Counted from the stretch's first letter, positions 35,991 through 48,110 are shown. The stretch is 64,000 nucleotides of DNA from Tolypeutes matacus (GCA_026826555.1 JAKSZT010054324.1:124001-188000), one strand, 5' to 3'. Numbers and translations: made by a program. The notes: generated by a model from the sequence alone, not told the origin.

Positions 35991-36850
35991 TAAACTAATA
36001 GCAATAAAATAGATAACATCCTATATACTCCAATTCTTCAAGAAAGGCGTGCTACCCTGCTACATGAAACTTTGATGAGTTTTAAGAGACACTGGAACTA
36101 TTAGGAGTTCAGTTGTAGAAATGATAAACTACTAGTATGCTTAATACATTAGAGGATGCTTCTTAGGGAGTAAATAGATGTTTTGTTTGTTTCCATCCAG
36201 TTTGGAATTAATCCTATACCTGAGATCCTGGAGCTGACAGAAAGAAGATATCCATTTATAGCCATTTATAACCATTTGTGCTACTCATAACCATTTATGC
36301 TACTCATAACCCTTATTCACAGGTATGTACTTTATGAGTAGAGAAAACGTGTAGAAGGATGCATGTGAAACCACTGATTATCTCAAGAGCATGGAAGTGT
36401 TTTTTTTGTTTAAAAAATAAAATTTGGTTAAAAAAGATTAGTTATTTCCTCAGGTAGCCTCATGCTACTAAGACAGAAATGGAGTAAAACTTCTTTTTCC
36501 CTTTGTTTTGCCTTACTCTGTATCACACAGAACAACTACCAGTTCTTTTAAACCTTGCCTCACAAAAAATCATACTACCATGTGAAATGTAGTCTTTCTC
36601 AATTTTGGAGGGTCTAAATATTGGACAAGAGTCCTAAGCATTGGACAGAATCATCAGCTATCAGTAATAACAGGGAGACCTTCTCTATACGATTAAGCAA
36701 ACAGGAAATGTTTACTAGAACTATGAAAATACTCAGCAGGCCTTAATTTTAGAAGAAATAAATTTTAGACAAATCAAGGGTCTTCTGATACCATGCAACA
36801 ATTCCAGAACTGTTACATCACAAAAGATTAGTGCTTGCTTCCTGCCAGAG

Positions 36851-36915
36851 CAATTATTTATGTATTTATGTATGTTTGTATGTATGTATATTTCTATGTA
36901 TATATGCTATATGTA
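36851..36915 (+). repeat. (TATG)n-like microsatellite
   Basis: Imperfect repeats of tatg/tattta ('tatgtatgtttgtatgtatg'). Confidence 0.85.
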
Positions 36916-38025
36916 TTCACCACAAATCCAATATAAATTTTTTATAATTTATTCATTATTTGTGTATTGATTTCTCCATTTATTCTCCATGTGTCTAATG
37001 TTCATCCTTCATGTTTCTAATGTTGACTAAAGATTACACATGGGTCCAGGTGTAAGGTATAAGATATTAGTAGATCTCCCTACTTTCTCCTCATGGAACT
37101 TTTAGCCCAAAAGGAAAACAGCTCATTTTCCTATTATCCTTGTGGGATTGCCTTCTTGCAACAGCCTTTTAACACTTTCTTTATGTCCTCTTCATGGAGT
37201 CAGGTGACTTGACAGATCAGCTGACTGATGATCTGAGATTGCCATTGTGTTAGTCTGCTAGGCTTCCCTCTCCTCCTATTAGATCTTTCAGGCTTTTGTT
37301 AGAAACTCTTATACTATCTTATTTTACATGTCCTGTGCTTGTGCCTGTGACCCTGTCCCTGAGTGCAAAATAGCTAAGGTAAGAAAAATTTAAGGGATTG
37401 ACTATTTTGAACAAATTTGTATTTCAGAAAATTGATTTTTGGCAAATTGGCTTTCTGATTATTGGTTTTCAGGGGACTGATTTTTGGGAATTGATTTAGC
37501 CTTGCTAAATTCTTAACTTTCTAGTGCTGGTGATAATCATTGAGATAGAGAGAAACTTCTCAACTAAAGTCTTTGAGTTTATTTGACCCTAAATAATTCA
37601 ATTATTATTGTGAACTCTGAACTCACACAAAATTGAGGAGAACAGATGAAGGTGGCCTGGAAACACAGCAATTCCCTTTGCACAACTGGTATTCTCTGCC
37701 TTGCCATGATTTGTTGAACTAAAGTATCTAAACCAGTAATGTTGAAAAGCAGTGAGATCCAAAAAATAGCTGTCATGTACAATACTGCCCCCCATAGAAA
37801 TATTCATTCTCTTTTCTAGCATCATCTGTCTCTTAGGCCTATGGTTTTGTGAGGTTAGTCAAAGGAAGATGGATATCTAAATTTGCTAGTGTTCACTAGT
37901 CTAACACCAGATTACTCAAAAATCAGAAGATTTGCCAAAGAAGTTAGAAAGGGTATGGATTTCACCCTAAAAAATAGGTAATCATTACATCAGGTCTTTG
38001 TGTGAACTAGATAGTTATAGATAAC

Positions 38026-38050
38026 ATGAAAATGATGATGATGATGATGA
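38026..38050 (+). repeat. (GAT)n microsatellite
   Basis: Seven near-perfect ATG/GAT trinucleotides ('aaaatgatgatgatgatgat'). Confidence 0.9.
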
Positions 38051-38129
38051 TAACAATAATAAAAGTAATTACACATCAGGAACTTTACATTCATATTTCT
38101 CAGATATTGGATTTGGCTCCAATTTGCTC

Positions 38130-38575
38130 TGATATCAAGGCTTCTGTGCTGTATGACTGCAGCACAACGCTTCTAGTCTGTGAAGCGAGTTGCCACACAG
38201 TGTGTTATGGGAACACAGGCTCAGGCACAGCAGAAATTTTAAGCAAATGACTGCTTTATTATGTACCTAGCACTAAGGGTCCAAAAGATCAGGGGAAGAG
38301 ATCTCATTGTGGCTGGTCTCCCAAAGAGACTAAACTGCTCTGGTGAGAGTCAGTGAATGGCAGCTCCTCCCACTGCACTTCATTTCCCAGGGGAGAGACC
38401 CCATGCCTTTTGAGTGTGCACTATAGGAGGAGGCGGCCCTACCACTGAGAATTCCTGCCCAATAAGCATCTTGGGCTGCTTGTTCCTGGTTTCTGGGTTT
38501 AGGGTCTATTTGGCCCTTTCCATTAGACCTACCATCTACTCCGGGTTATAGAATGGAAACAGACTGAAACATCAG
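38130..38575 (-). mobile_element. Possible solo LTR, minus strand
   Basis: Read on the minus strand it shows a less AT-rich, LTR-like body with an AATAAAG signal (plus-strand 'ctttatta' at about 38,253) about 120 bases before the putative end, and TG near the start ('tgtttcagtctg', plus-strand about 38,560-38,571). Size (about 450 bp) and layout fit an LTR. No second copy is in the window and target duplications are not seen. Confidence 0.45.
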
Positions 38576-38579
38576 CACA

Positions 38580-40765
38580 CAAAAGAAAAGGAGGTGCAGG
38601 TAGGTGAGGGCTGGGAGGTGGTTGCTAGGCAAGTGTCTGTGACTTCCCCAGATTATTCTCTTAGGCTACAGGAATAAGCTTTGAACTCCTTTATATCTTG
38701 GTGGGAGAGCAGTAAGTTCTGCTTTTCTACCTTTGTTACTAAGATCAAAGGTGGAATTCATAATACTGAAATAGAAATGAAGGAAAGAAAAATGAGATAT
38801 ATACTTGTAAATTATGAACATCTGTATGTTTAAGTAGGTAAATAGATATGGACCTATGAAAGTCATATAATAATCAGATAAGTGGGTACTCTACTAAGTT
38901 ATAAAAATTTCCAACAGTATTCAAGGCAATGAGACAGAACATCTCCCTCCTTTTCCCAATAATCCTCCCACTCCTGCCATGGAGGGGGTAAACTAAACTT
39001 ACTGGGAAACCAACCTGGATTTCTGATTCCTGCAATGTGTCCTAACAAAATATGTTTGGAAACAAAGTCCTTTCCATTACCTATAGTGCTTCTGAAGGAG
39101 CCTATTTCCTCCAAATTCTAAAACTTCCCAAATGAGCCTAATCTGCTCCCCCCAAGAAAGACCCCATTATAGTCCTAAGTGGTTTTATATTCCATAACTT
39201 CAGCCTATAGTTTCCACTAGTCAATAGTAACAATTATAAGAGGTTTGCCATTATGAACATAAGATTTCTTAAAGAATATTGGGCACCTGGTCGTCATCAT
39301 CTCTAATAAGTCTAGTTTTTACTTGGGAAAGAAACACAATCATTTATGTACTCTGAACTGCTTCCTATGAACTACCTACATACTCTGGGAAAAAGGAAAT
39401 ACAAGATTTTAATTTTACCTTTCAATTTCTCAAAATTTTTGTCCTCTCTTTCTTCTACCTTATCCAAGGACATTTCTTAACAAGTGCATTTTAGGTTCCT
39501 GCCTATATTGAAGGCAGAATCTAGGTTGGACCAGGCTGGGCATAGTTTGTGTTCCACCTCATCCGAGAGGCATCCTGCCACCAGTGATTGAGCTTGTCCA
39601 TTGTTCTCTCTAGTGCTTATAGATTGCAACCATGCAGAGGAAACCCTATTCTGAGCTTTTGTGCTTTGCAGAGACAATTTGGATGCCCTTGTGCCAAGGA
39701 GAGACTACAAAGACCTTGGGTATTCCCCACAGACTAGATAATTTCACCTAATATGGTTAAATCAAAATGCAAATCTACACTTAGGGTTTTTGGTCAAAAA
39801 TCCTGTTTTGAAGGCTCAATTTAGGAATGCACAATTGAGATCTTTATATATACCTATAGGTTGATTTAGATGATTGAAAGTGTTGAAATCTGTTGCCCTA
39901 TAGGTTTTTATCTTCTAATACCCACAAGGCCAACTCTATCTCACTCTTCTACCAAAGGTAGAAGTCTTCTCTAATTCACAGAAGTTATAACCAACAGGGA
40001 GACAAGAAGCCTTTCCATTGCTTCATCTCAGAACATTTTGTAAGAAGTTTGCTGAAAATCATAGGCAAGGATCATAATAACTTGTTCCAAAACACAGGTT
40101 TGGTATCACCCAGTACCTCTCCCTCTGCCTCAGGCCTCTGAGGCCTTTATAGCTTTCGATTCTATTTGAACATTTTATGCTTTGTGTACAAGAAGGCAAA
40201 CCTCAAATAACTGCAACCATGTTAGTATTCTTTTACTGACCACAGATTCTGGTTCTCTCCACTGACTCTGTGTTCATTGCCTGGAGTGAGTCAGGGTTTT
40301 ACTCACTTCCATCTTAGTTTTACTTTTCATTTAAAGGGGCAGGTTTCTTTTGTGTGTGTGGGTGTGTTTCAGGGTGTCTTGTTTTGTTTTTGAAAAGGGT
40401 ATAAAATGACATAGTGAATGGCCTCAACCTTTAGGAGAGACACCTCCTCCCATTGAAATTGCTAATTCCTTAGAGCCAGAAACTCATTTTAAATATATTA
40501 TTTAAACAATATGCATCAGATATGCTATCAAAGGTATCAGGTACTGCTGTTTTAAAAGATTTATCAAATAAATTTAGAATAAAGTAATTGCAAAGAAAAT
40601 CAAACAACATTTAAAGATGAAATAGTTATCTTTCTTGGAAAATCTAGAAGGAATAAAAAAGAAAGAACTTTTTAGGAGATACCTAAATAATTTATAATTT
40701 AAAGCAATTAGAAAACAGGAAGGGAAAATCTCATTCAATATAACATTGCAAAATTAAAACACATT
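38580..40765. other. Unassigned DNA
   Basis: No gene or recognisable mobile element. Short frames at 38,899-39,114 and 39,477-39,677 have no recognisable domain. A short (TG)n patch lies at about 40,352-40,372. Confidence 0.5.
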
Positions 40766-40776
40766 AAAAAATTAGA
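40766..40776 (+). repeat. Target-site duplication, left copy (dimeric SINE)
   Basis: AAAAAATTAGA is repeated at 41,010-41,020, just outside a two-unit SINE. Being AT-rich, it is less decisive than the other duplications here. Confidence 0.65.
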
Positions 40777-41009
40777 GGGAGCAGATGTGGCTCAAGAGAT
40801 TGAGTGCCTGTTTTCCACATGGGAGGTCCTGGGTTCAGTTGCTGGTGTCTCCTAAAAACAGAAAAACAAACAAGAAATACACAAATGAACAAACAAACAA
40901 AAACCAACTCAGGGAAGCCTATGTAGCTCAGTGGTTGAGCACCGGCTTCCCACATACTGGGTTCCAGGTTCAATTCCTGGCCCAGGTATGTTAAAAAAAA
41001 AAAGAAAGA
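40777..41009 (+). mobile_element. Dimeric tRNA-Ala-like SINE
   Basis: Two tRNA-like units lie head to tail. Unit 1 (40,777-40,852) has a recognisable but decayed A box (tggctcaagagattgag) and B box (gggttcagttgctgg), followed by an A/C-rich linker. Unit 2 (40,913-40,990) has an intact A box (40,924-40,939) and a perfect B box GGTTCAATTCC (40,967-40,977), then an A-rich tail. One outer target duplication encloses both, suggesting a single insertion of a dimer. Known: tRNA-Ala-derived SINEs in armadillo include composite forms. It cannot be a tRNA gene because no complete acceptor stem or anticodon arm can be drawn. Confidence 0.8.
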
Positions 41010-41020
41010 AAAAAATTAGA
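41010..41020 (+). repeat. Target-site duplication, right copy (dimeric SINE)
   Basis: Partner of 40,766-40,776. Confidence 0.65.
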
Positions 41021-41224
41021 AAGTGTTCAAAACATGATAACTATAATAATGTTAATTTAGTGTTATACATTCAAACCAAACAGATCTGTAAAATTCCACA
41101 AATCAGAACATAATTCTAAAGATTATAAATAATTATAATATTATCTGGAAGAATAAAAAGCGAGAATAGCCAGAGACATTACAAATCAGAAAAGTAATGA
41201 TAAAAATAACTGCTTCATCAAATA

Positions 41225-41330
41225 GTAATATGTATTATAATATAACTTTATATAATATTAATATAATTAATATTAATTAATATTAATATAACTTAATATA
41301 ATATTATATTAACTTAATATAATACTGGCT
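41225..41330. repeat. TTAATATT-rich low-complexity tract
   Basis: About 100 bases of nearly pure A/T with many TTAATATTAA-like palindromic words; prone to fold back on itself. Confidence 0.85.
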
Positions 41331-42755
41331 CAAGAATGATTCAAGAAACAGATTGAGAGCAAATAAGAATTAACTACTTGGTAAATGATGCAATTGAAAG
41401 AAAAAGATCAAGACATTTTTGATAAGAAAATTAAAATCATATTTCCAGTCTCCCCAACACAGGCGACTTAGACAAAACATACCATAACAACCACCAACTA
41501 CAACAAAATTAGAAGCAAAGGAAGAAAGTTGGAATATAAATGTGAAAAAAAAATTTATCTACAGCAAACATAGAAGACATACATTTTTGTAAAATTTAGA
41601 AAATAAAGCCCTTTAAAATATCAACTAGAATGCAACCATACTGAAACAAGAGGAAAGGATATAAGGAAATATTTTATGAAAATGTTTGAAACTAGAATTC
41701 AAAATATAGAATTTAAAAATATAATTAACAGTAAAAAAAGAAGAATGACAATATATAGACCCAATCTGTACAACTAAATTAAAAGAAAATATTATAATAG
41801 TAGTTTGAAAAAAGATTTTCATCTTAATTTTATTTTAAAAAGTAAAACCAAAACAATTTAAATTCCTACTAATTTAATTCTGACTGCGATCATTAGCACA
41901 TTGATCTTTATCCATTAAAAATTAATTCACAATATGTTGTTTACTAAGAAGTTTATTTAATATATTGAATACTATAATTCACCTATATTTTTTTAAAGGG
42001 ACAAGAGAGATAGTGAGAGAGAAAGAGAAAAGTGTGTTTGTATATCTACTTTTCTGTCTATCAATGTGAGTGGATATATACCCAAAAACAAGTAGTCTAG
42101 ATAATGGAATAACTGCATATTTTTTTGTTTTATCCGTTTCTTTATATTTTGAGTTTTATCAAATGATCATGCATTATTCTTATAATCAGATAAATTCATA
42201 AAATTTTAATTCTGTTTTTGAAAAAGAAATAAAACAATGTTTATATATATAAGTGAATGCTACAAAGTTTTTAAAGTACAAGCACATCTATAAATGTAAA
42301 ATATAAAAAATTAATAAAATTTATATATGAATAATGATTTATTTAGTTTTTTATGAACACATGGTTTTTAAATTAAATGACAGAAAAGGAGAGAGATGCC
42401 AGTCCTTATATTTTGAATAAATATAAAACCTGCTCACCTCTTCCTCTCATCTTGCAACCCTCTCTTCTATCTAACTGAGAAAACATAATTGTCATGTGAA
42501 CATATTCATTCTTGCAATTTAATGCCTTTGATTAGATGTGAAAATTAATGTATTTGTACTGATATGATTCAAATTTAATTTGAGGTGGAAGTTACCAGGT
42601 CACCAAATAATTAAAACATTAGTTTAATAACTCAATAAATATACAGATGTGTTGCTCTCGTTACATATTGTTACTATAATTATCACAATATGATATGGAT
42701 ATTTATAGGTTTTAACATTTTAATACTGGTAAACTGGAGACATAAGTAGTATGTT
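41331..42755. other. Unassigned AT-rich DNA
   Basis: No gene or classified repeat recognised. Confidence 0.5.
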
Positions 42756-42759
42756 TTAT

Positions 42760-43215
42760 CAGTTAGGATGTGTTTGTCTGAAAGTAACAGAATCTTCCAT
42801 CACAATGACTAAAGCCAGGAAAAATGTATTCTTTTCATGTAGCAAGAGGTCTGCAGGTAGACTGTTCAAATCTGGCCCAATAGACTTTTCACAAGTAATA
42901 AAAATTCTGGCTTTTGCTATCTTTCTATCTCTACCATCATTAACACTTGACTTTCATCCAGGGCCAATATGTTGCAGAACACAAAGTGGCACCACATTAT
43001 GAGTAGTATCTCAGGGACTTGTCCAGAGCAGGTGCCCTAATTCTTCATCCTTATGGTCACAAGAGGTGTGCTGCCCATTCAGGCATAGCATTGGCATTGC
43101 AGGCCAGACAACGTGGGAGGACCTGTATATTCCAGCAAGGCTTTATCCTAGAAAGGAAACCTTCACCAAAGATTTCAACTTACATCTCAACATACTTAAG
43201 TGTGTCACACAGGTA
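42760..43215 (+). repeat. Probable ancient interspersed repeat
   Basis: It starts 'gttaggatgtgtttgtctga' with 'agtaacagaa', a beginning I associate with an old mammalian interspersed family, and is less AT-rich than its flanks. Frames at 42,751-43,002 and 43,019-43,216 lie within it and have no domain. The subfamily is uncertain. Confidence 0.4.
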
Positions 43216-44137
43216 GCCACATCTGCACAGGAGGCTTATAATTGAATTATTTAATTTCCATACTTTATGGTAGAGGAAAGCAAGGGAGAAGGAAACAGGA
43301 ATGGTGGTTAAGTGAGCAATCCTTTAGTTTTGTCTACACTTGGATAACTCATCTTCTCAAAGTATACTTTTACACTTAAATTTACTTTTCTCTTCCACAG
43401 AGGTATTCTTTCTCAGAGTGAAATTGCTTATGTGAATTCTAATTCCTTGATTTATCATGGCCCTTTAATTTTGGTTGTTGCTACTAAATAATATAGAATA
43501 TACTTTTCTGCAATTAACTTTTTCATTTAGCAATATAGTTTGAATATCTTTCTATATTAGTATTAATAGTTTTTATAATAATAATGTCCTGATATTTCAT
43601 GTTATATTATATTAGATGATATATTATATTGCTATGAAAACAGTGAACACAAGGAAAGTGAGGATCAATAGACACCCGAGAAACACAAATATGCCATGAT
43701 CTGTCATTCTGCAACATACATAAGATGTCCAAGGTAATTTTCTATGATTTTGATGGTGTTATATTTAGGGACATGATTATTAGGATGATATTCTTGGCAA
43801 GCATCCTTTCCTTCATTGTGAAAAACTGATAATTTATGATATTTGGTACGTATATAATGAAGATTGTTAAGGACAAATGAATATTTTACATTTAATCATT
43901 GACTTTTTGTTGTTGCTGTTCTTCTCGATGAGATCCATTTTTCTACTTGTTCAATAGAGCCATTGATTTATTTGTCTGTACTTCAGAAAATTTCTCAGTT
44001 ACATTAGCCAATCAAGAAAACAGAAACCAAAGAAAATCCAAACTGGACATTTTTAATCAAATATTAAATGTGTTCTACCATTTGGTTACTATAATATACT
44101 TTGGGACTATTAACTTAGATATGGAACTTTCTTCACG
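43216..44137. other. Unassigned AT-rich DNA
   Basis: No gene recognised. The frame at 43,947-44,174 crosses into the provirus LTR and is therefore chance. Confidence 0.55.
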
Positions 44138-44142
44138 GAAGT
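44138..44142 (+). repeat. Provirus target-site duplication, left copy
   Basis: GAAGT directly outside the left LTR; repeated at 51,249-51,253 directly outside the right LTR. Confidence 0.85.
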
Positions 44143-44623
44143 TGAGTGAGACTGCGACAACCTACTTAAAATAAAAGTTCTGAAGACAGAGTGTTGGACT
44201 AGAGGCAGCAGTAATTTATTTCTTCCTCATGAGAAAGGGCACACACCCAGGCTAATGGAAGTGGGCAATTGCGTGGGATCAGTGCAAGAACAAAAATTAT
44301 ATAGTTCCACTGATGCAATGTCCCATTGCCCTCCCTCCCCAATCTTACCCATCTCCCATTGGCTGGGAGCTTACAATTTTAGGTGCGAAAACTAACCCAA
44401 TCCTAAGGTGAAAAGTGTAAGGGTAAGTTCTCAGTGTCCAAGTTCATCCCCTTTACCGATGTGGATTTTTGGGGAAGTGACTGGAATAAGAATGTGGCAG
44501 GATTCGATAAGCGGGAACAGGGAAAAGTTCTGAAAAGAGGCCACGTAGAATGTGGGAGGGTTAGATAAGTGGGAACAGGGAATTCAGTTTGAGAAGAGGC
44601 CACCCTTTGTTCTATTTCTCTCA
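44143..44623 (-). promoter_or_regulatory. Provirus 3' LTR
   Basis: It runs (minus sense) from TGAGAGAAATAG at 44,623 to ...CTCA at 44,143. It contains the same 58-bp-period U3 duplication as the other LTR (starts at 44,505 and 44,563) and the same 'gggcacacacccaggc' block. About 10% differs from the 5' LTR, including several CpG-type changes. Confidence 0.95.
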
Positions 44624-45388
44624 ATTCCTGGTCTTCTTTTTATTGGACTCTTCTCGCACCACTCATTATATGTGGATTCAGTCATTTCTTCTAGATCTAG
44701 ATAATTTTCCATTGGGGTTGTTTGGAATTTGGCGGGTGCTTGTTTAAGCAATATCATGTATGGGTCTAGATTGCTCTTTTTTCCCCATGGGGATTTCATA
44801 CATCTTTTTAATGGTTCATTGGATTAGGAAATAAAACAAGGGACTAGGCGGGGTAAGATAATGAGTATACTAAAGATTCCAACTAACATAGTTATAATTC
44901 GAGACCAAGGCCCAGAAAAGAGAGAGTCAAACTAACTTTTCCATGGGTTGGTGTTTATCCTGGAATGTTTGGCTAATTTTTCAGATAAGGCTGTGAGGCC
45001 TCGCAGGTCTTCAGTAACCGACCCATCCGGGGTGATATTGTTTGGAATATAAGTACAGCAGCTTTCTCCTATCATTACACAGACTCCCCCTTTTTTTGCT
45101 AGCATAGGTCTAACCTTTGAACTGTGAGTTCTACTAAACATCTTGCCATGGCCAACATAGGTCTCTCTCCTACCTTTTCTCTTTAGATTCTGGGCACAGA
45201 TATTTGTCAGAGAAGCTTAGTGCCCTTTGGTCCCCGAGGCTTCTACAAGAAGGATAGGCTCCTTTTAGAGCATAGAAATCAAGCTGGATGACTTGGGAGC
45301 TGGTTCTTTCAGTGACTGTTATAGTTGTGTAAGTGAGGGACTGTTTACACAAAAGGCTGAGTAAGAGTAGAAGTAAAGGGGAACTCAT
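44584..45388 (-). pseudogene. Provirus env, large internal deletion
   Basis: The N-terminal piece (45,388-45,170) begins MSSPLLLLLLSLLCKQS, a clear signal peptide, then a short SU-like stretch. Only about 30 bases later the frame is already in the transmembrane subunit: AKKGGVCVMIGESCCTYIP (about 45,100-45,045), with the CX6CC motif used by gamma-type Env for SU-TM disulphide linkage. A hydrophobic membrane span follows in another frame (ITMLVGIFSILIILP, about 44,890-44,840), then a cytoplasmic tail in the frame 44,799-44,584. Most of SU and the fusion peptide region are deleted (by family comparison about 1 kb), and stops and shifts break the rest. No entry or fusion function is possible. 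Confidence 0.85.
44624..44641 (-). promoter_or_regulatory. Polypurine tract next to 3' LTR
   Basis: In the minus sense AAAAAGAAGACCAGGAA sits directly before the LTR's TG. Known of the family: such a tract primes plus-strand DNA synthesis. It is interrupted by CC, so it is partly decayed. Confidence 0.65.
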
Positions 45389-45452
45389 GTTGGGATGGGT
45401 TAAGGTTTAGAGAATCTGAAGGTCAGGTGTAAAGGGTTTTGCTTATCTATGG

Positions 45453-46030
45453 TTACAGTCTAGGAGGCAGGAATTTTAGGTCCAGGTGTGGGAGTAGAGA
45501 GAGATTTTTTGACGTGGGTGCAATGGGTCTAGCTTTTTTTTCTGCCTTTTTTACAGCTGTGTCTGTGGTCAGTAAAATTTGAAATGGACCCTCCCAGTTA
45601 GGAATTAGTTTATCTTCCTTCCAGGTGCGGATGAAGACCCAGTCTTCAGGCTGGAACTTGTGGATCGGGAATCCAAGAGAAGTCTGGGCAATCAGGGTTT
45701 TTTTCTGTAGGGAGGAGAGAGTTAAAGCAAGAGAGTGCACATATTTTTTTTTAATTTATCTTTGCTTTCCTATTGAAAAGGAGATCCTATCTTAGCAGGA
45801 TAAGGGTGTCTAAACAGAATTTTATGTGGGGGCAAACCTAGGTTTTTCCTAGGTTTTACCTTAACTCTTAACAGTATAAGTGACAGACATTTAGTTCAAG
45901 GCAAGCCAGTTTTTAGCATCAGTTTGGTAAGTTGTCTTTTAAGCTCCTGGTTTATCTTTTCTTACTTTCCCTGAGGAGGGTGAATGCCAGGGAGTATTGG
46001 AATCGCAGTCGATTTCTAAGACTTTCTGGA
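45453..46030 (-). pseudogene. Provirus integrase, C-terminal part
   Basis: Read on the minus strand: LFQKVLEIDCDSNTPWHSP and SSGKV at about 46,030-45,960, then a broken stretch, then FQPEDWVFIRTWKEDKLIPN and WEGPFQILLTTDTAVK (45,670-45,545), the SH3-like C-terminal domain typical of gammaretroviral integrases. The catalytic glutamate expected right after SSGKV is absent: the frame continues RKD. Several stops lie between the blocks. It overlaps or abuts the env start, as in gammaretroviruses. Confidence 0.9.
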
Positions 46031-48110
46031 ACAAGGGCTAAGAGGGATATCTGGGTTAAGCATATTTATTAATTACTTAGAGAATGAAGTTTACCAGGAC
46101 TTTTAATATGTTCAATGTCTCTCTGTATATGATCTAGAATAGAAAAGATATCACCATAATCATCAGGCATATATCTAGAATAGGATATAGGTACAGTACT
46201 TAATATTAATTAATGCTCTACTTAATGCATAAGTTTTTCTTTGAGCTATAATCAGTAGATTTAAGTTCCAGGTTTGTAATACCTTACATGTTATCTGTCC
46301 ATGGGAGCAGGCCATATGCCAATTGTGTTTAAGTTCTACTCACAGTACTCTGGTGATCATTGCCCCACTTGGTATGTCCTCCACACAGCCAGCATGCTGC
46401 AGCACTGCTGACTCTAGAGAGAAGCTAGGAACGTAGCTTCCAGTATTCTACTGGCCTGGTGTATAGTACTCTTCGGCACTATGAAACAGTGCCAGTCTGG
46501 AGGCGATATCCATTGTACATTTGGCTATATTGAGGCATCATTGGCAGCTGCAGGACTTTGAAACTGTAACATAGTCTCCATCCACTTCAGGAGCACAACC
46601 AGAGCTGTAGTTGAGACTTATTGTTTTAGGGGCCAGTGACCAACCGAGCCAATAACTCAAATGGAGAGGCAATCTGCAGTGTATTAAAGGTCTGGTTTGA
46701 ATGCACACGAGAATTTGACAATGCTGAAGTCTATCTCTTGATTTTTAAATACTTTTTAAACACTTCCAGTGCAATGTGTTTTACTTCTTACATTTTTACC
46801 ATGAAGACATTAAGTAGCAGATATTTTACTTTAGCAGTAAAGGAAAACTACTTTTTTTTTTTTTTTAATGAAAACCAGATTCCTAATGGAATCAAGATTG
46901 GTTTTTTTTGATACTACTACTTGAATATGTAGATTGAGGTGGCCTCTGACAGGTTTCACTATTAAGAAGTCACTTTTTGCCATTAATATCAATTCAGGCT
47001 TTTAGTTAGTAATGGATTCCTGGAACTGGCGATTCAAATGCTTCAGTTTAGAAGATGGTTTTAATAAACTCTTTATAATTGACCACAACCACATAGACTG
47101 GTTAATTTACTTTAGATTACAATTAGCAACCAATGGAATTTACTTTATTTAAAAGAGGGCTGATCTACATTTTTTTAAACTTAATTTCATTAGATATGAA
47201 CTTAACTTTCATCACCTTAAGGATTTAATAAATTTATATACTTGGTATTTCATAAACCTAGGGAGATAACACTTAGGCTAAATAAAATCGAAACCATTAT
47301 AGTTTATGCAAGGAATGCCTCCTTTTTTCTTTTACAGGAGGCCAAAACTCCTTTATTAAAATTATAAACTGTAAATAATCTTAAAAGAATTGACTCCCAG
47401 GTTCTGGAAAACTATTTTTAAATATCTTTTTATAGCTTTTAAGGACTTTTTTTTTCACTTGTTGATATTTGGTAACAGGATTCTTAACCACCCTTATTTT
47501 AAGGCTGCTAAAAGGTTTAAATTGAGGAATTACAGAACAAACTATGATTTTTAATTCCTCAGTTTAGAAGATAGAGTATTGATCTGTTATACCTTGTCTT
47601 TTTCCCACAGCTTTTATCTTGGGGATAAGGCAGGTTAAAGAGCTTAGGAAAAACTTTTTTTTTCCTCAAGTTTTTATATTTAGATTTCTATATTACTTTT
47701 CCATCCTGCTTAGCCCAATTTGGGCTCTAGGAATAGTTATTCACATGTAGCTCATCTAAGAACCCTCATTTGCCAATCTGATATCATCCCGATGTTTGGA
47801 GTCATCCAGTGAACAAACAGGCAGACACAAATAGTTTGACACAGAAACACAGGACTTACTGCCATAATTTTCATTCTCCTACAAAACAAGTTTAACTGTA
47901 AGATAACATTTAAAAGAACTTTTTAAAGACTCTTTATAGTTACTCTAATTTCCACTGTGACTATGCAGTTTTGCACAATAATTTTAATTTTTTAAAAAAT
48001 TATTGGCTTATAACCAAAATGTCCCCAATGCTTTAAGATAATTTCCCTTTGCTTTAGAATTTTATTTTTCACTTTGACTTTAGCAGATTAGATGAGCAAG
48101 ACTAATTTAT
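46031..48110 (-). other. Unidentified 2.1-kb segment inside provirus integrase
   Basis: The integrase core stops at about 48,110 and resumes at about 46,030; in related proviruses these parts are contiguous. The intervening DNA is AT-rich in 46,740-48,110 and more balanced in 46,280-46,640. No LTR, L1 or SINE signature was found. One short minus-strand stretch at about 46,155-46,085 reads CTYIPDDYGDIFSILDHIQ in part across a shift, faintly like a retroviral transmembrane-subunit segment; another at about 46,610-46,550 reads SSGCAPEVDGDYVTVSKSC. Neither is enough to name a source. It could be another retrovirus, a recombinant, or captured sequence. Confidence 0.5.

Larger units (their letters stand above)
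35991..38125. other. Unassigned DNA
   Basis: Contains simple TATG-type repeats (36,851-36,915) and a (GAT)n run (38,026-38,050). No gene. Frames at 37,579-37,825 are short, overlap each other and have no domain. Confidence 0.5.

Noticed and set aside
38026..38250. 74-residue frame starting in the (GAT)n repeat
   Set aside because: Begins with repeat-encoded methionines and has no domain; chance.
40913..40990. Possible tRNA gene (perfect A and B boxes)
   Set aside because: No complete acceptor stem or anticodon arm, an A-rich tail is present and it is part of a dimeric retroposon.
41225..41330. Array of short repeats resembling CRISPR or a replication origin
   Set aside because: The repeats are AT-only, irregular, and in a mammalian setting; this is low-complexity DNA.
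46280..46640. Possible captured host exon in the provirus
   Set aside because: Two short readable stretches lie in different frames with stops between them; I could not match them to a gene, so only the segment as a whole is reported as unidentified.
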